A stretch of 64,000 nt of DNA from Montifringilla adamsi. Lineage: Eukaryota; Chordata; Aves; Passeriformes; Passeridae. This document shows positions 25,686-39,900 of the stretch, piece by piece (position 1 is the first letter of the stretch; each line of letters begins with the position of its first letter). The translations under genes were made by a program, and so were the position numbers. The notes under the pieces are model-generated. The model was not told where the DNA came from and did no database searches. It was given only the letters and a program-made list of their open reading frames with translations. Location: the NCBI GenBank assembly GCA_017590115.1, contig JAGGNK010010226.1:4995732-5059731 (forward strand), written 5' to 3'.

Positions 25686-25780
25686 AAAGGTGTCCTTGCC
25701 CGTGGCAGGAAGGTTGGAAATAGATGATCTTTCAAGTCCCTTCCAACCCAGGCCATTCTCTTTTTCTGTGGTTCTGTGAT
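25686..25780 (+). mobile_element. CR1 LINE 3' end fragment
   Basis: The motifs GGTGTCCTTGCC, GTTGGAAATAGATGATCTTT and CCCTTCCAACCCA, then a degraded terminal repeat (CTGTGGTTCTGTGAT), match the CR1 3' end in sense orientation. It is about 95 bases long, strongly 5'-truncated, and parallel to CADM2 transcription. Confidence 0.88.
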
Positions 25781-28689
25781 CACTAAAGCTCAGTGCTTTC
25801 TTAGTACATTAAAATAATACTAAGTTCTTTTTTTGTTTTCCCCCCCTAGTGAGTGTTACCAGTATGGGGAGAGATCTGAACAAGGTACTGAGTTTTAGGT
25901 AACTTCTGTTTGAAATCATTTAGATTGGCACAGTAGCTTTTTTCCCTTGGCTTACATTGCAATGAATAATTCATACCTGAAGTGCAAAATGACACCATAT
26001 ATAAGGTTACTTTTCTAATCCAGGAAAATGCCACAATGTAAAGGAGCCATATAATACTTGGCATTCCTATTTGTGAGAAAATTATATTATTTTTTCCAAC
26101 ATTCTTTGATTTAGGTTTTTGTATTCCACTTTCAGGTTTTCTTCTCCTTTAATCTGTGACTTTATATATTCTTTCTCCATTGTCTAAGCTTTTACATTTT
26201 TGTTCTGTTTTGTTCTTATGTTAGTTGCCATAAGTCCTGATATTTTAAATTTATTAAATCAGCTGAAGAATAATTCTGAATAAACATGAAATTGCTGCAT
26301 GTTTTGGGCCAAAAGCATGAAGAGCCCATTGTCACCTGTTACCAGAGTGCTTTTTTTTATTTTTATTTTGGTGTTTGTTGGTTTTTTTTCTCTTTCTTTT
26401 GTTTGGATTTGAGTAAGGATAATGTGGTAACACTAAACATTAATGTCTGATTTAGTAAAAAAGACAACTACACCCAATTTAACTTCCATGGTATCTATGG
26501 AAGGGTTGTAAGAAGGGGGAAATAGAGAACTACCTCGTTTTGTACAACATCTCAGCTTTTGCTGCATCTGCGCCACTTTTAATATCTTATATACTTTCTT
26601 CTGATATTTAGAAGAACTTCCCCTTTGTTTTTGTAATGTTTCAGTTGCCACAGTTACAGTGACTGTTTTATTTCAAATATAGTCAAAGCAAGACTCTCTA
26701 GTATGACTTCAGTGTAGGGTGTGACTCTGGTTTGTTTCTTCAGCACGCCTTTAGACGGCTCACACTTCAGAGCTCAGATGAAAACTAAACAGATATGTAA
26801 ATAAAGAGAATTTAACCTGAAGTCTTTCTTACAAGTATGGGATTTAGAGGAACTAATTAATATTTAAACAGTGCTTACTCTTTTTTTCTGATAGTGGGAT
26901 CTCAGAAACTTTGAATTTAACTTTTTAAAATTAACACTAACTAAACTGAGTTCGAAGGCTACTCAGGCTAGTATCATGATAGTGATACAGTTTTTTTGAG
27001 AGTTGTTTCATAGTATTTGTCATGATTAATTAATCTTGAAAACCTCTATCTGTGCATAACATTGCAAACATAGCAGAATTAAATGGAAATTATGAGATAG
27101 GCAAAGAATTGTTTGTGTACATCTGTTTATATCCATACTGAAAATAAGTGATCAAGAAGATAGGGCAATTATTGCATGATATTTGATGAACCTAATTCAG
27201 TTATGTATCTGACTCTATGAAAGTATTCCAAGCACCCAGAAAAGAAATTTTTTTGGTGTTTCTTTTTGCCAGCCACCCTTCTGTCTCTCCACTTCCCTGA
27301 AGAATTTGAAGAGTGCATGAAACTTTACCAACAACACTTAAAAGTACCAATAAAATTCTGAAGTCCAGCTCTTCTTTCATGAAACAAGTTGTTTAAGCTG
27401 AAGCAAAGATTATTGTGTTTTTCATCTCTGCGGGACTGTGTTATTTGGGATTCTGTTCATTTTCATTGCGAAACACATAAGTAATAGGTATCAGTTCTCA
27501 GATAATATCAAGGTGATTTTTTTTTTACTGTAATTTGTGTGTTCTCTATGATTTTTTACAGTAGGAATTGTAGACATGCCCGTGTGTCTGCTCTGTGAAA
27601 ATTCAAAGGTGCAGTCACAGCATGCGAAAAGTCATTCAGTCCCACAAGTGTGTTGGCATTTTTCTCAACTTGCTGAGTGCATAAGCTGTAAATTTTAAGT
27701 AATTGCCATGTAGAAACCTCATGCATATAACAGGACCATTTTATCTATGCCTATTTGTCAGCAGCTGCATCCCAGAGTGGATTTGTTAGATAAGTACCGC
27801 TGTTCTGCAGTCTGCACTTGTACGTGCTTTTAAGTTGCCTGATGATCTCAGCAAATCAAAAACTCTTCCCCCACCCCACCAAATAGTCTTCTGAGATTGT
27901 GGAAATACTAAAATTTGTTCAGAAAAGTGATATAATAAGTAAGGCTTTCAGCCACCTAAAGTGTTGGCTAATTTTTTCACTATTGGTTCATTAAACCTTT
28001 TGTCTTGTTGCTGGCTCTGCTGGCAAGTATCTTTGAACATCTTCATTTTTGGGGCTTTCTCATCACAAAATGCCATGACTGTAAACAAAGTACCAAGTAA
28101 ACTGAGCTCTTCCTTCTGCACTAACCCTTTGAGTTGAGCCTGTCTTACTCCATATGCAGTGGATCTTCTGAGCAGCTACAGTTCAGCAGCTTATAGCAAG
28201 GGTAAGGGGCTGAAAGATGAGTTCTCCAAAGAAGTCCTTGAGCTGGAAACATCATGGGGCTGTGGCTGGGCTAATTAGCCTTGTGTAATTCATTTTCAGT
28301 ACATTGGTTTTCCTTACTCTTCTCTTTGCAAACACAACCCTTTAACTTTTTGTTAATACACGTCCCATTCTTCTCAGCAAGAGTTTTTAGTATCATCTCG
28401 TCCTAGCACTGTACTAAACCAGATCTAGTCATCAGTCTTGGTGTAGACTGCTAAAAATGCATCTTGAAATCCATAGTTTTGTGTGAGATGTAGTCCACTT
28501 AAAAATGCCACACCCGCTGTGGTCAGTAGAAATTCATGTTCAGAAGTTTGGAAAAAAGTCAGGTTGCATTTTCTATTATTTAAGAAAAAATACGTGGTAT
28601 AGACGTTGCATTTATTTAATATGTTTTAACTATAGTTGTGTCTATATTTGTGTATAAACATTTAGAATAAGTTTAACTCTATGTAAGCA

Positions 28690-28720
<31 letters not shown>

Positions 28721-28730
28721 GTATGTATAT
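28690..28730 (+). repeat. (TA)n/(CATA) microsatellite
   Basis: Alternating TA interrupted by CA and GTATGTA units; an ordinary AT microsatellite. Confidence 0.9.
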
Positions 28731-30814
28731 AATCACTTGCATTGCACTGCATTCAAAGCTAATAAATTAAATATCCATGCCTGAGTTGGATTCTGATGAG
28801 AAAGCTGCCCAAAACTAAAGACAACTTAAGTGCAATAACTGAAATGTTCTGAAAGTGAAATGTGACAATATCCCACCAAAATGTGTGTTTTTGCTCTCTG
28901 TAAATAGAAGTCACATCAAAAATGTGTACTATTTTTTTATTATTTTTAAGTGTTGATGTCAATGCAGCTGAGTTATGGAAGAGCTGGTACTGGCTTGCTC
29001 AACAGGGTCAGAATTATGCTGTTCCAGGTCATTGTGGGTCATTTGGTTAATGCTGGATGTGAAAGGCTGTGCTACATTCCAGCCTTTGTCCTACTTTCGT
29101 GAAACAGATGCTCTTCACTGAGGAGACACAATTAATTTCTATGAAACGGATGGGTGTCCACTTGCCATTCCTTAAATGCAACCATTTCAGTTAGTTTTGG
29201 TTAAATTTTTTGCTGTTTTTAGCTGCAGGAGTTTATATTTTGAGGTTGTGAATTTCTTAGACTCCAAGAGAAGCTGAACAAATGGAAATACAAATGCTTT
29301 CAGTGCTTTTAAGCTTTTTGCTTATTTTGCAAGCAGTTGAGCTTATTAACCCTAAAAAAGTAATCTGAAATGGTAACAAATATAAGTGTTAATGCAACCT
29401 CCTCTTTCATGAAAGGAACCTGAAATTTCCCACACCAGGTCACTCAAAAGACCTCTAGCTCCACACTGAATGTGGTTTAATGAACGTTTTCTTTCTTTCT
29501 TTGAGGGTTTTTTGTTAAGCAGTAATTCTCCTGTAGAAGATTAAGCTATTTACTAGCAAGAATAAAAGGCGATACATCTAAAAAACATGATAACATGAAT
29601 TTCATTGTGCATGTGAAATGCATCCACTAAATTTTCTGTGGCAGATGTGTTGTTTTTATTATTGGCTTCCATAGGCTGGAGTGAGGGGAGCTGCCAAACC
29701 TGATCTTCTGTGGGCACCACCTCGCTGATCCTGGAGTTTCAAGGCTAATCTCAATCACCTACAGGTCTGAGTGTGCACATTTAGGTGGGGGAAGCATCCA
29801 GGCAGGATTTGCAAGGCTGGGAGACACCGGTGTAGTCATGTGGAAGAGGCTTCAGATGGAATCCAGGCTTGGCTTGGTTTTCTCTCTCCTGGGCAGCACA
29901 AAGCTGGATTCACACAGCAGCTTTGGTAGGATGTTATGGTGAGCCAGGAAATGGGGAAATGCAGAGAGTTCTGAAATGCTGGATAGAAAGGAGGGATAGG
30001 ACTGATGAACAATAATAAGGTAGAAGGGAGAGAAACAGGACATGTGATTTGAGGCATGAAGGGTGGACTGCCTGCTGCAAACTACAGGGAAATAGCACAA
30101 TTTTAGATGTGGACAAAGATCCCTGCCACGTGTAGCTGGTTCAGCCTCGCTACACAGTTCAGTCCTAATCAAATTTCAACTTAAAATGTGTTCTAAGTTC
30201 TTCATTAGAATTAAGTTACATGTCTTGAACATGCTTCAGCTTTGCATACTTTCTGTAATAAAAGAATAAAATAATTTTCAGGGTGAAACATTAAATATCA
30301 GTGTAATGGTATTAAATACCAATGCTTATAAATTGATTTTTCTTACAAAAATATTGTGCAAATTCATATTATCTCATTTATTCACCTTCTTTTTTTTTCT
30401 CTCTGTGGGATCTCTTCAATAATGATATTTTTGTTCCTGTGGTTGGTTCTTCCTGTGCCTGATTTCAGAAGAGCAGCTTGAGTGACTTCCTCAATTCAGT
30501 TTTTATATAGTGACAAGCATCTCATACTTCTAATCCAAATGCTGTGTGCTTGACTAGCCTCAATCCAGAGGGTGAATATCCTGCTATGAACAGAGCCTAT
30601 TCTAATAGTTTTCAGAATATATATTAGCACTTTTCTGCTATTCTAAGCTGCCACATGCTATAGTCCCTTTTGTGAACCAAGAATTCATTTATAAATAAGA
30701 TTAGGAATTTATTGTTACTAATCCTTCCATATTTTTAATGTCCACTACTGCTGGGTTACTCTGCTTGTCATTTACAGGAACTGTAATATTTGGAACACAC
30801 ATTTTTCATTGTTT

Positions 30815-30866
30815 GTTTGTTTTTGTTTTTGTTTTTTTTTTTTTGGTGTTTTTTTTTTTTTTTTTT
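30815..30866 (+). repeat. T-rich low-complexity tract
   Basis: TTTG/TTTTTG units run into two long T runs separated by GGTG. This is low complexity, and the open frame across it encodes mostly Phe. Confidence 0.85.
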
Positions 30867-33660
30867 GTGCTTCCAAGTCTTAAACCAGAAACTTGAAACA
30901 GAAAACTCTCTATATCATGCAGGAGGAATGAATAGCTACCATTTCTCATTTTGGACTGCTGTATTGGTCCAGTATTTTAAGTCATGAAATTTTTTTACAT
31001 GTTAAATTGTGCTTTTTCTCTACAGTGGTAGTTCTACCGAGTGTATCATCAATCAATTCAATTAGCACAGTCCTACCTATTTGGTAATTGTTGCTTATGG
31101 GAATGTTAAATTAATTTTATCCAAAGATCAAGCTTAGGTTCTTCAGAAATAAGCAGAAGCTAGTGGAGTTTGATTTCCATTTCATATATGAGATAGGTTG
31201 TTTTTTTTTTTTCTTCATGTGACCAACATTGTAATTATCACACTATAAAAATATTTGTCTTCTGATACACAACTTGAAATTTACTTTCAAATCAAAGTTT
31301 AATTCATATTGCATTTAAAAAAATATACAGCTGGAAATATTTTTCCTTCTTCAATCTTCCTTACATTTTTGTCGCAAGACCTTACTTGTAAACTGTTCTT
31401 TTCATCCTCCTTGAAAGCATTAATTTATTCTTGCCTTGTTTCATTTTTGTGATTACATTTTTTGTAATGTATTCAACAGGTTTAGGTGAAAATTGATCAA
31501 AGAGGTCTCTTGATGTAGCTGTCTATTCATTAAAGTCAGAAGCTTCTCAATAGGTTTTTGGGTTTCTGCCCATGGATTATGATTGTCTTTCCAGAGAAAT
31601 TCTTGTGAAAGTGCTGACTCTGAGTATTTGCTACATTTAATTGTAGATGCTTCAAGTCTTCATTTTGTCTTTCTGAAATGAAAAGTTTGATAGTTTTTGT
31701 TCTAGTTCATCAGAAATGTTTTTCTAGTTGTGCAGTCCAAGGTTATGTATTCTGGCCTCTGATTTAGCTCCTTGACAAAGCAACGTGTGAGATAATATGA
31801 AGTCTAGTTGGTGCTTTGTAGCAAAAAACCCCAAGAAATAAATCCCATCTCAATCAGATTTCTGTATTCCCAATACTGGTACTCAATGTTTTAGAATTTA
31901 TATCTGTAGAGTTGAAAATGTATTAATTTCTAGTGGTATCTGCTGACAGACCAAACCCACCAAGCAGTCAAGAGACTGAATTTGAAAAGGAAGCTTTTCT
32001 ACAGGACTTGCAAAGTTCTTCTGGGGGTTGAAGTCACAAAAGAGAGAAAACAGTTTGCATTTTATTTTTACTCTTCAATTAACTATAAACATGTAAAAAC
32101 ATGTTTAAACATGTATAAACTTCTGCCTTTGAATAATATTTTTAAATATGGCTTTTGCAGACCTGCAAAATTATGGCTTTGGAATATCACGTAAAGTTAT
32201 TTCACAGTAGAATAGAGAAATCACTGCTTAGTATAATTTTAATCTTTTTACGAAACCAAAGCTCTTAACCTGAAATATTATTTTGTCATTTCATTCATTT
32301 AACAAGAGTTCATTGATTCTTAGTACATATAGTTCTGAAATTGATTCTTGACTATCTGTAGTTTGTGTAAAAAAAGTTGAGTTTTAAATTTATAAAAGCG
32401 TCTTATGACAGAAATTGCATTAATCTGGTACATATATTTGTGTGTGGTTAGGAATATGTGGTATATTGAATTAAACTTTTTTCATTTTCACTCTTCTTGA
32501 AAAGGAAAATATGTCTTTGAATCTCTTTATTCATGGCAGTTTCATGTAATGTGACCAAGCCTGAAGTTTTTTTGGCTTACATTTCTTCCCCTAAAAGCTC
32601 ATGACGGTTCATTAAAAGTAACTTTTAGAAAGCAGGTAGTGGACTTAAATACCTTAAATAACTCTTAAGTGCTTGTGCATCTTCTGTAGCATACAGAAAT
32701 GAAGTGTGCATACATATGTAAATTCTTTAGAATATTTTGCAAGCATGTTATTGAACATTTAATTTAATAGGTATTCAGGAACAGTCTTCTGTTTCTGCTT
32801 TGCTTAGTCACACTCCTAAAGTGCTTCCTCTGCAGAGCCTATTACAGCAAATCTTTTGAAGTGTTTCATCAGAAGCTGCAGGTGCCTAAGACAAGTGAGA
32901 CACCCGAATAGCTGCCTTATGAGATCTGCTCATCATGTGGTATTCACACAGATTCATGTTTGTTTACAAGTCAATTTAAAATTCAGTTCTTGCAGTAAGC
33001 ACCAAGACAATGGTTAAAGATTTATTCCCATCATAGTTACTGAAGAAAGAAAAACCAATAGGATCAGCTAACTGATCTATTTTCACTACACTCTTTTCAA
33101 AGATTCACTTTACTGTTGGAGCAGATGAGGAAGCAATAGCTAAAAAAGGCTCAAAGTTGTCATTATTTTCTGTGTTTACCAGAAAGGGTACATGCTAAAA
33201 TCTTACTAAATCCAGGTGCACATTTAAGAAGTCGCTTAACTTATTTAAATTATTAAACTGGGGATGACAAATTAAAAGACTGATTCGTTGTTTATTTTCA
33301 CAGCATCAGTTGCCAGAAAAATTGCCATCCTCCTACATTGTTTCTAAACATTTTTGCTTGGGAGAGTGACCAAATTTTTCATCATTTCTGACTTTGCCAG
33401 GATGCATTTGTTCTGCGACTTAAAGCTGTTAGATATGCTCTAAATACTCTGAAAATTACAGATCGCTTGGATGGCACTGTTAGTCAGCATCTTCAGCTGC
33501 CGTGTCTCCCAGAAGCTGTTTCAGGGTGATGGGTGGAGCACACAGCCGTGCTCAGCTCTTGGGTTTGGCCCTGTGCCCCGGTGGGGGTTTTCCTACTGGC
33601 ATCCTTTGTGTGCCTGGCAGCTCTGAGGAACACAGAGCTATCCAGAGGGAGCAGGTTGCT

Positions 33661-33722
33661 CCATCTCTGTCCCTTGGATTCTCCATCTCTGTCCCTTGGA
33701 TCCTCCATCTCTGTCCCTTGTA
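33661..33722 (+). repeat. 22-bp minisatellite, three copies
   Basis: CCATCTCTGTCCCTTGGATT plus CT starts at 33661, 33683 and 33705; the third copy is partial and diverges after CCCTTG. The 22-base period is exact and the copies differ by about one base. It lies in a G+C-rich patch (about 33490-34250) with purine-rich DNA downstream (33750-33960). Confidence 0.9.
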
Positions 33723-35356
33723 TCGCCCTTGCCCATATGCAGCTGGGGTAGGGGGAAGGAGGGTGGCACAGCTGCTTTTGGGGGCTTGTGAAGGGTGGGA
33801 GAGAGGGTCTTGGGAAGAGGAAACATGATGGTGCCTAAAGCAGAGGAAAATGGAAGAGGATATGGCAGCAGGATGGGATGAGAGCAAGAGGGAAGAGAAG
33901 CTGCAGGAGGGTGTGGTGAGGAGACCAGGCTGTGGAATATAAGGAGGAGGTGGAAGCAATGGCCACGGGCCTCTTTAGAGAAAAGCAGAACAAATCTCTC
34001 AGACACTGTGCTTAGAACCCTGCTCCATTTGTGTGTTCTCACACTGTTGTCATCAGCATTAAAGTCGTTCAAGCAAGAACACACACAAAGGTGATGATGT
34101 CTCCTTTGTCTGTTCTGATGATGTAGCGACATCACCAGATAATCCCAGCCTTGCTGGAAGTTTAATCCCTGATTTTGGAGTTCAGGACAGAGCCAGCCTG
34201 CTGCTGTCCTGTGAGTGTGTGTCTTTGCACTTGGAGAGGCTTCTGGGACACTGATGGTTTTGCTCCAAATTTAGGACATCCTAAAAGGTCTGTTTTCCTG
34301 GCAGAACAGTTTTACAGCTGCCAACATTTTCAAGCTTGACAGCATCATAGAGTTTGTTTCACTTGTGAATTAACTTCTAAAGTGTATCCTAACTAGAAAC
34401 ACTAAAAGTTTATATGTCTGTATGTCCTTCCTTTTTATTTATTTTGAATTGTATTGTTTAGACTGTTCCACACATTGCAAAAAATTCAACATAAATTAGA
34501 AGTATAGTTGAATTGAGACTTTGGTAGTGTGCCAAATATGATTGAGTTTTAAAAAGTTTCAAATATGGATATTGTATTAATTAGAAAGAATATAATATAT
34601 AAAACAAACCAATGTTATTGTTTCATTAATGTATGTATAGAAATAGATTGTCTAAATATGTATGTATATAAGATTCTGAGACCTTATGTTGTTCTAAACT
34701 GTGCAGCAAACACAGTCATCCTGCAAAAATCAGGAAGAGTTTCTGTCTAGCTCTTTTCTCATCTTCACGTCTGGCTTTTGCATGAGCTAAGAATTCTCTT
34801 TAGTTATCCATCCTTGCAGCCTGTCTGAAATTGTCCATTTTAAAAGTTAAAAAAACCCCAAAACATCCAAAGCCCAGAGCCCTCTCCTTCCTTTTTTGCA
34901 TGTCTTAAATCATTTAGGTGAAAGTGAAAAATACAACAGTAGAAGACAGAGCAAACTCCTGTCACTGATTTTTCCCTCATTTATCAGTGTGATATTTGGG
35001 AGGGGACAGAGGGAAGCTTCATGTATCCTTCTGTGAATGCAGCTTCCCCCTGGCTTATGAGAACTATTTTACCAGGTTTATTTCTTCTTTTAGCTGCCTC
35101 CAAGTTTATGGCCCATCTGTTGGACATAAACAAGCCAACAAGTTGTCTTGGGTTGCAAGAACTGCCTGATTCAATGGCAAATTGAAGCAGAGCCCGCTGT
35201 TGGGCAGGGAGGATGTTGTGTGCAAGGATTAGATGTGTGCAGCATTGCAGAGGCTTTTGTAATACAACAGGTATTGGGGAGTAGCAAATTTGAGTGACTT
35301 GTGGCTGGAGAAAAGGAAGAGTGACAGATTCTGCTTAGAGCTTGCTGCTTCTTGCC
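33723..35356. other. Intron 1 segment without recognisable elements
   Basis: A purine-rich stretch (about 33750-33960) is followed by AT-rich unique-looking sequence. The minus-strand open frames of 135-165 codons at 33552-34135 include the translated minisatellite and low-complexity Ser/Pro/His-rich sequence and show no domain. Confidence 0.5.
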
Positions 35357-36152
35357 GTGGTCTGTTGTCAGAATCTCTAAATCAGCCACATGCAAGCATC
35401 CTTGAAAATGCTTACTATCTTGAAGGTCCTGCATAGAAATAATTGAAATATTTTATTCAGTTTCAGGGCATCAGGATTCAGCAGGTTCATAAGTTTTATG
35501 AAGTCAGAAGTTCTCTGCCATCAGTCCCTGATGTAAGGAGTTGTATGGATTATGTGGAATTCAGCTGCAGCTCCAAGGCCCTGTCCTTCCTCATGGTGGC
35601 CTTGCAGACAGGTGTTTTGATGCTGAAAGTGTCAATGCTCCTTCTGCTGCATCTGTTTTCAGCTCCATGTGCCAGCACATTACTGGGCTGTAATGCAAGG
35701 CTTGGAGAGTTTTATTTATGAAATAGCCCAATTTTAATATCTGTGCTTACTTGGTTCCAAAACTCTCAAATTGTCTTTTGAGAACGGTGTTTTTTACATA
35801 GTGAAACTGCTACAGCAGAGTAGTTTTATGTCAGAATATACTCCATATTTGTAAGGACAAATGTATTCAGTATATTGACAATGAACACTATTAGCTTTGA
35901 TAATAAACACTTTTAGCTTTGTTGCTGGGCCCCAGTGGTTGTAGACGATCTTTTTGGACATTAAGCTTTTATGTTTTGGAGTTTTATTAAGCTTTCGTGG
36001 TTTTCTGAGTCATCTTAAAAAGTGCTTCAACCTGCTATCAGTTGGTCAAATAAAATACAAAAGAGAGATAAGTAAATTTAAGTTAGTGCATATCTGGAAC
36101 TTGCAAGCCTGGGACAGAGAGGTCAGTATTTACATAACCTAAGAAATCAGAG
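35357..36152 (+). repeat. Tandem segmental duplication, copy 1 (796 bp)
   Basis: This block is repeated immediately downstream. Reading the two copies side by side I find four substitutions and one single-base length difference, about 99.4 percent identity. Both copies begin GTGGTCTGTTGTCAG and end AATCAGAG, and the outer edges share GTG, which suggests duplication at 3-bp microhomology. Each copy contains the same 92-codon open frame (35443-35721 here), probably fortuitous. Confidence 0.97.
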
Positions 36153-36947
36153 GTGGTCTGTTGTCAGAATCTCTAAATCAGCCACATGCAAGCATCCTTG
36201 AAAATGCTTACTATCTTGAAGGTCCTGCATAGAAATAATTGAAATATTTTATTCAGTTTCAGGGCATCAGGATTCAGCAGGTTCATAAGTTTTATGAAGT
36301 CAGAAGTTCTCTGCCATCAGTCCCTGATGTAAGGAGTTGTATGGATTATGTGGAATTCAGCTGCAGCTCCAAGGCCCTGTCCTTCCCCATGGTGGCCTTG
36401 CAGACAGGTGTTTTGATGCTGAAAGTGTCAATGCTCCTTCTGCTGCATCTGTTTTCAGCTCCATGTGCCAGCACATTACTGGGCTGTAATGCAAGGCTTG
36501 GAGAGTTTTATTTATGAAATAGCCCAATTTTAATATCTGTGCTTACTTGGTTCCAAAACTCTCAAATTGTCTTTTGAGAACGGTGTTTTTTACATAGTGA
36601 AACTGCTACAGCAGAGTAGTTTTATGTCAGAATATACTCCATATTTGTAAGGACAAATGTATTCAGTATATTGACAATGAACACTATTAGCTTTGATAAT
36701 AAACACTTTTAGCTTTGTTGCTGGGCCCGAGTGATTGTAGACTATCTTTTTGGACATTAGCTTTTATGTTTTGGAGTTTTATTAAGCTTTCGTGGTTTTC
36801 TGAGTCATCTTAAAAAGTGCTTCAACCTGCTATCAGTTGGTCAAATAAAATACAAAAGAGAGATAAGTAAATTTAAGTTAGTGCATATCTGGAACTTGCA
36901 AGCCTGGGACAGAGAGGTCAGTATTTACATAACCTAAGAAATCAGAG
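36153..36947 (+). repeat. Tandem segmental duplication, copy 2 (795 bp)
   Basis: Second copy of the preceding block, one base shorter. Apart from one T/C difference in the matching open frame (36239-36517), the substitutions and the indel fall in a window of about 32 bases (copy 1 positions 35933-35964). Such high identity means a very recent duplication, gene conversion, or two haplotypes placed end to end by the assembler. Confidence 0.97.
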
Positions 36948-36950
36948 GTG

Positions 36951-39900
36951 CCTAAAGAAATGTGTCAAAAAACTTACTCTTGCATGCTAGGATATGCACT
37001 GATTTCTCATCATTGTGGCTGAATTTGTAAAACTTGATTTGGTGAAATGTGGGCAGAACTATTTGCCTATTCATACAGAGGCAAGCTGATGGTAGTACAG
37101 TCCAGAAAAATCATGGCTTTAGGCTGATGTGCTTATTTTATCTACAAGTTTGAGGCAAATTCTGTATATCAAAACTTCCTTTATTTTCATTGGGTTTTTT
37201 TTTATTTATTTGTTTTGGTTGCTTAATTATTTTCACTCTTCTGAGGAATTTCTTCCTAGCAGATGTAGTATTTAAGCAGATAAAAACTAGCTAACAGGGA
37301 CACTGTGGAGTCTTGAGTTTTCTGTGCAAACTTTGTTTTCTAAGTTTCTTTGACCCACTTCCCAAGTAGTTAGATCTCTTCTTTTAGTGTTTTCGGGGTT
37401 TTGTTTATTTGTTTGGGGATTTGTTTGTTTGCTTTTATGGTTTATTGGTTTTTTGTGGTTTTAATACTTGGCTTTCACTATTCTGTGCTATCACAGCAGC
37501 ACTGAGAAAATTTTTAAACTACAACTTGCCAAAACAGAAGACGATGTTGATGGTTAAGGGCAGAAGTGGTCTCTGATCTTGCTACTGTCAAATTGGTGTC
37601 TGTAATTGTGTATCAATTCACCTTTCCAGCTTTTGATACGAAATTGGCTGTGTAGCATTTTGAGTTGCTTTCTTCCATTTACTTCTGTTTTCAAGATTCC
37701 ATTTAATTACTTGGCTTAGCCTAATACATGGTTTTGTTCTTACATCCAGAAAGTATAGTTTTACTTTAATTGTTGTATCTGATTTCACATTAGTGTGCTG
37801 TATCCTAGCAACTTATTTCTGTGGTAATTTTTCTTACTTTGTTGTTATTATTTCTGCAGTTTGACCAACCTTTTCTTTTTATTCTGTTGCAATGAGAATC
37901 TAAACATGGTTCTGTCTAATCTGCCATTCATTTCTTCAGTAAAATGGAGAATATGCAGCTATAAGAAATGGAGTGTAGATTAGTCAAGTCTACTGAAAAG
38001 TGATGCAGTGTGGATCTTCTTGCTGTGTTAATGGATTTCTATTCTTTATTGTATATTCAGATGAGGTAAGTGCAGCTTTTTGCCCTGAAATCTCTCTCGA
38101 CCCTGAAAAACTGTTTTTTAATCTTTCCTGCATACAGAGTTACATTTTGCAGAATTGACATTCACACTGGAGAAGTTGTCCTGACAAGTGTGTGTTTGTA
38201 TCTCCAAGGCTGTTACTTTGGGAAACTAAATGGAAAGAACTCTTATTTCTGCATATGCCTGATGTGGTAGCAAATGGGTTCTGCTTATTGGGTAGCTGTA
38301 CAGGTTTCTGTTAGACTGTATTTTCATTTTGGGTTTTTTTCTCTTAGATTTTGCATGTTTGTAGTGATTGGGCATGTCTATTGTTGAAGTGACATATATA
38401 TTATAATTTATTTAGCATCACTTTTCTTCTGGGTAGTCCCCTTTATCAGAGTACTTTTTGGGAAGAAATTTGTTTATGTTTTGGGGCCTTAGAAAACAAA
38501 CGTCATCCTGGATGTAAGATTAACATCAAGCTTGGAGAAAATAGGATTGGAGTGCTGTGCAGATAGAATTATTTGGAAGTGTATTGGGCTGAGGAATTAA
38601 AGGACAGATGTTCTTCCATGTAAACTAATATGGATGTATTAAATATGAGAGTAGTGTTGACATATTTATAAAAATAAAAAGTACACTATATATATCTCTC
38701 TTTATACTGAGAAGAATTTTGAACCTTTTCTGACATTACAAAGTTAAACATCCAAATAAATAAAATTCGTTAAACCTATGCATAGTATTTTGTTACCAAA
38801 GTGCTCACTAACATGGGGATCATCTTCAGAACTGTAGCTTGATTTATTGAATTTCACTCTTTGGCTGTGAGGAATTTGTAAGTAACAAAGGGGACTAAGC
38901 TATTTCTGGCAACAGGGAGAATGCTTATGCTACTTGATAATGTTTGATTAATAAAATTCAAAATGTCTTTGGGGAAAAGGCACTGCTGTAAATACCTGTT
39001 ACCTCAGTACACTTGTCCTAGAGGCTGTAAAGTCAGAGACCCAAGAAGACTGGAGTTCTTGAGAATCCCTGTGGTCAGAAGTAGATGTACAGAGAATTCC
39101 AACTGCACCTTCTGGCTGCTGCTGGGCATTGGGAGTCCTTGGGCAAAGCAGTAAAGCATACTAAAGTTTATGTCACAAATCTGCTGTGGAAGGGGTAAAG
39201 CTCTGCTTCAGCTTGAGCTCTGCAATTCTGTGCTCTGCAAACATAGACAGGACTATATTTTGCTTTCCCTATATCCCCACTTTCCTGAGATTCTGGATTT
39301 TTATCTTTGTATATAATATTTACTCAGTAATTAATCTTTTCAGTTGTTGGATTGAATGCTTGTGCCAGTTAATGAGCAAAGTAATTTTTTTTAATTCTCC
39401 CCAATGGAAGATTCCTCACCAGTCCCTTCTCCTTGTGCTTTCAGTTCTAAGAGTGTTAAGAAAATGTGTAGTTATTATTAGAATTCCCATGAAAAGAAAG
39501 AAAAGTTGATCTGCATGTTAGATTAAGGCTAGAAAATACTCAAGTGAAAAAAAAAATAGTAATCAGGATATTTAACACTTCCTAAATTGTAGCTCTTACT
39601 AATGAAATTTGATGTAATGTATCAACATATTTTTCCAGGCACAAATGAAGAAAAATAGAGATCCAGTTTGTTTTAATCAATTTTTATTAATTTTGCCCTG
39701 AAGCTCTTCATGATTTCAGCATGGAACACAAACATGCAGAGCAGCAGACAGAGGGGAAATCTGTCTCATTAATCTCTTTTGGACAGAGCATGGTGGAGAG
39801 TCATTTAGGATGCAGACAGGTTTTATGGATAACATGCTGTCTATTTCCACCCAGGCCAGAAAGGCTTTTCTGTCCTGGTCCAAAAAGGTGCCAGGCTGTG

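Larger units (their letters stand above)
25781..33660. other. Intron 1 segment, mostly unique sequence
   Basis: AT-rich DNA with a TA microsatellite (28690-28730) and a complex T/G-rich run (30815-30866). A more G+C-rich stretch at about 29690-30175 carries three overlapping minus-strand open frames of 60-106 codons without recognisable domains; it may be an unrecognised repeat or unique sequence. No exon or RNA gene was identified. Confidence 0.5.

Noticed and set aside
28690..28730. TA-rich tract as a promoter TATA region
   Set aside because: It is a plain dinucleotide microsatellite without any nearby CpG island or exon.
35443..36517. Two nearly identical 92-codon open frames
   Set aside because: They are identical because the DNA block is duplicated. 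The conservation is not coding evidence, and no domain or gene structure supports them.
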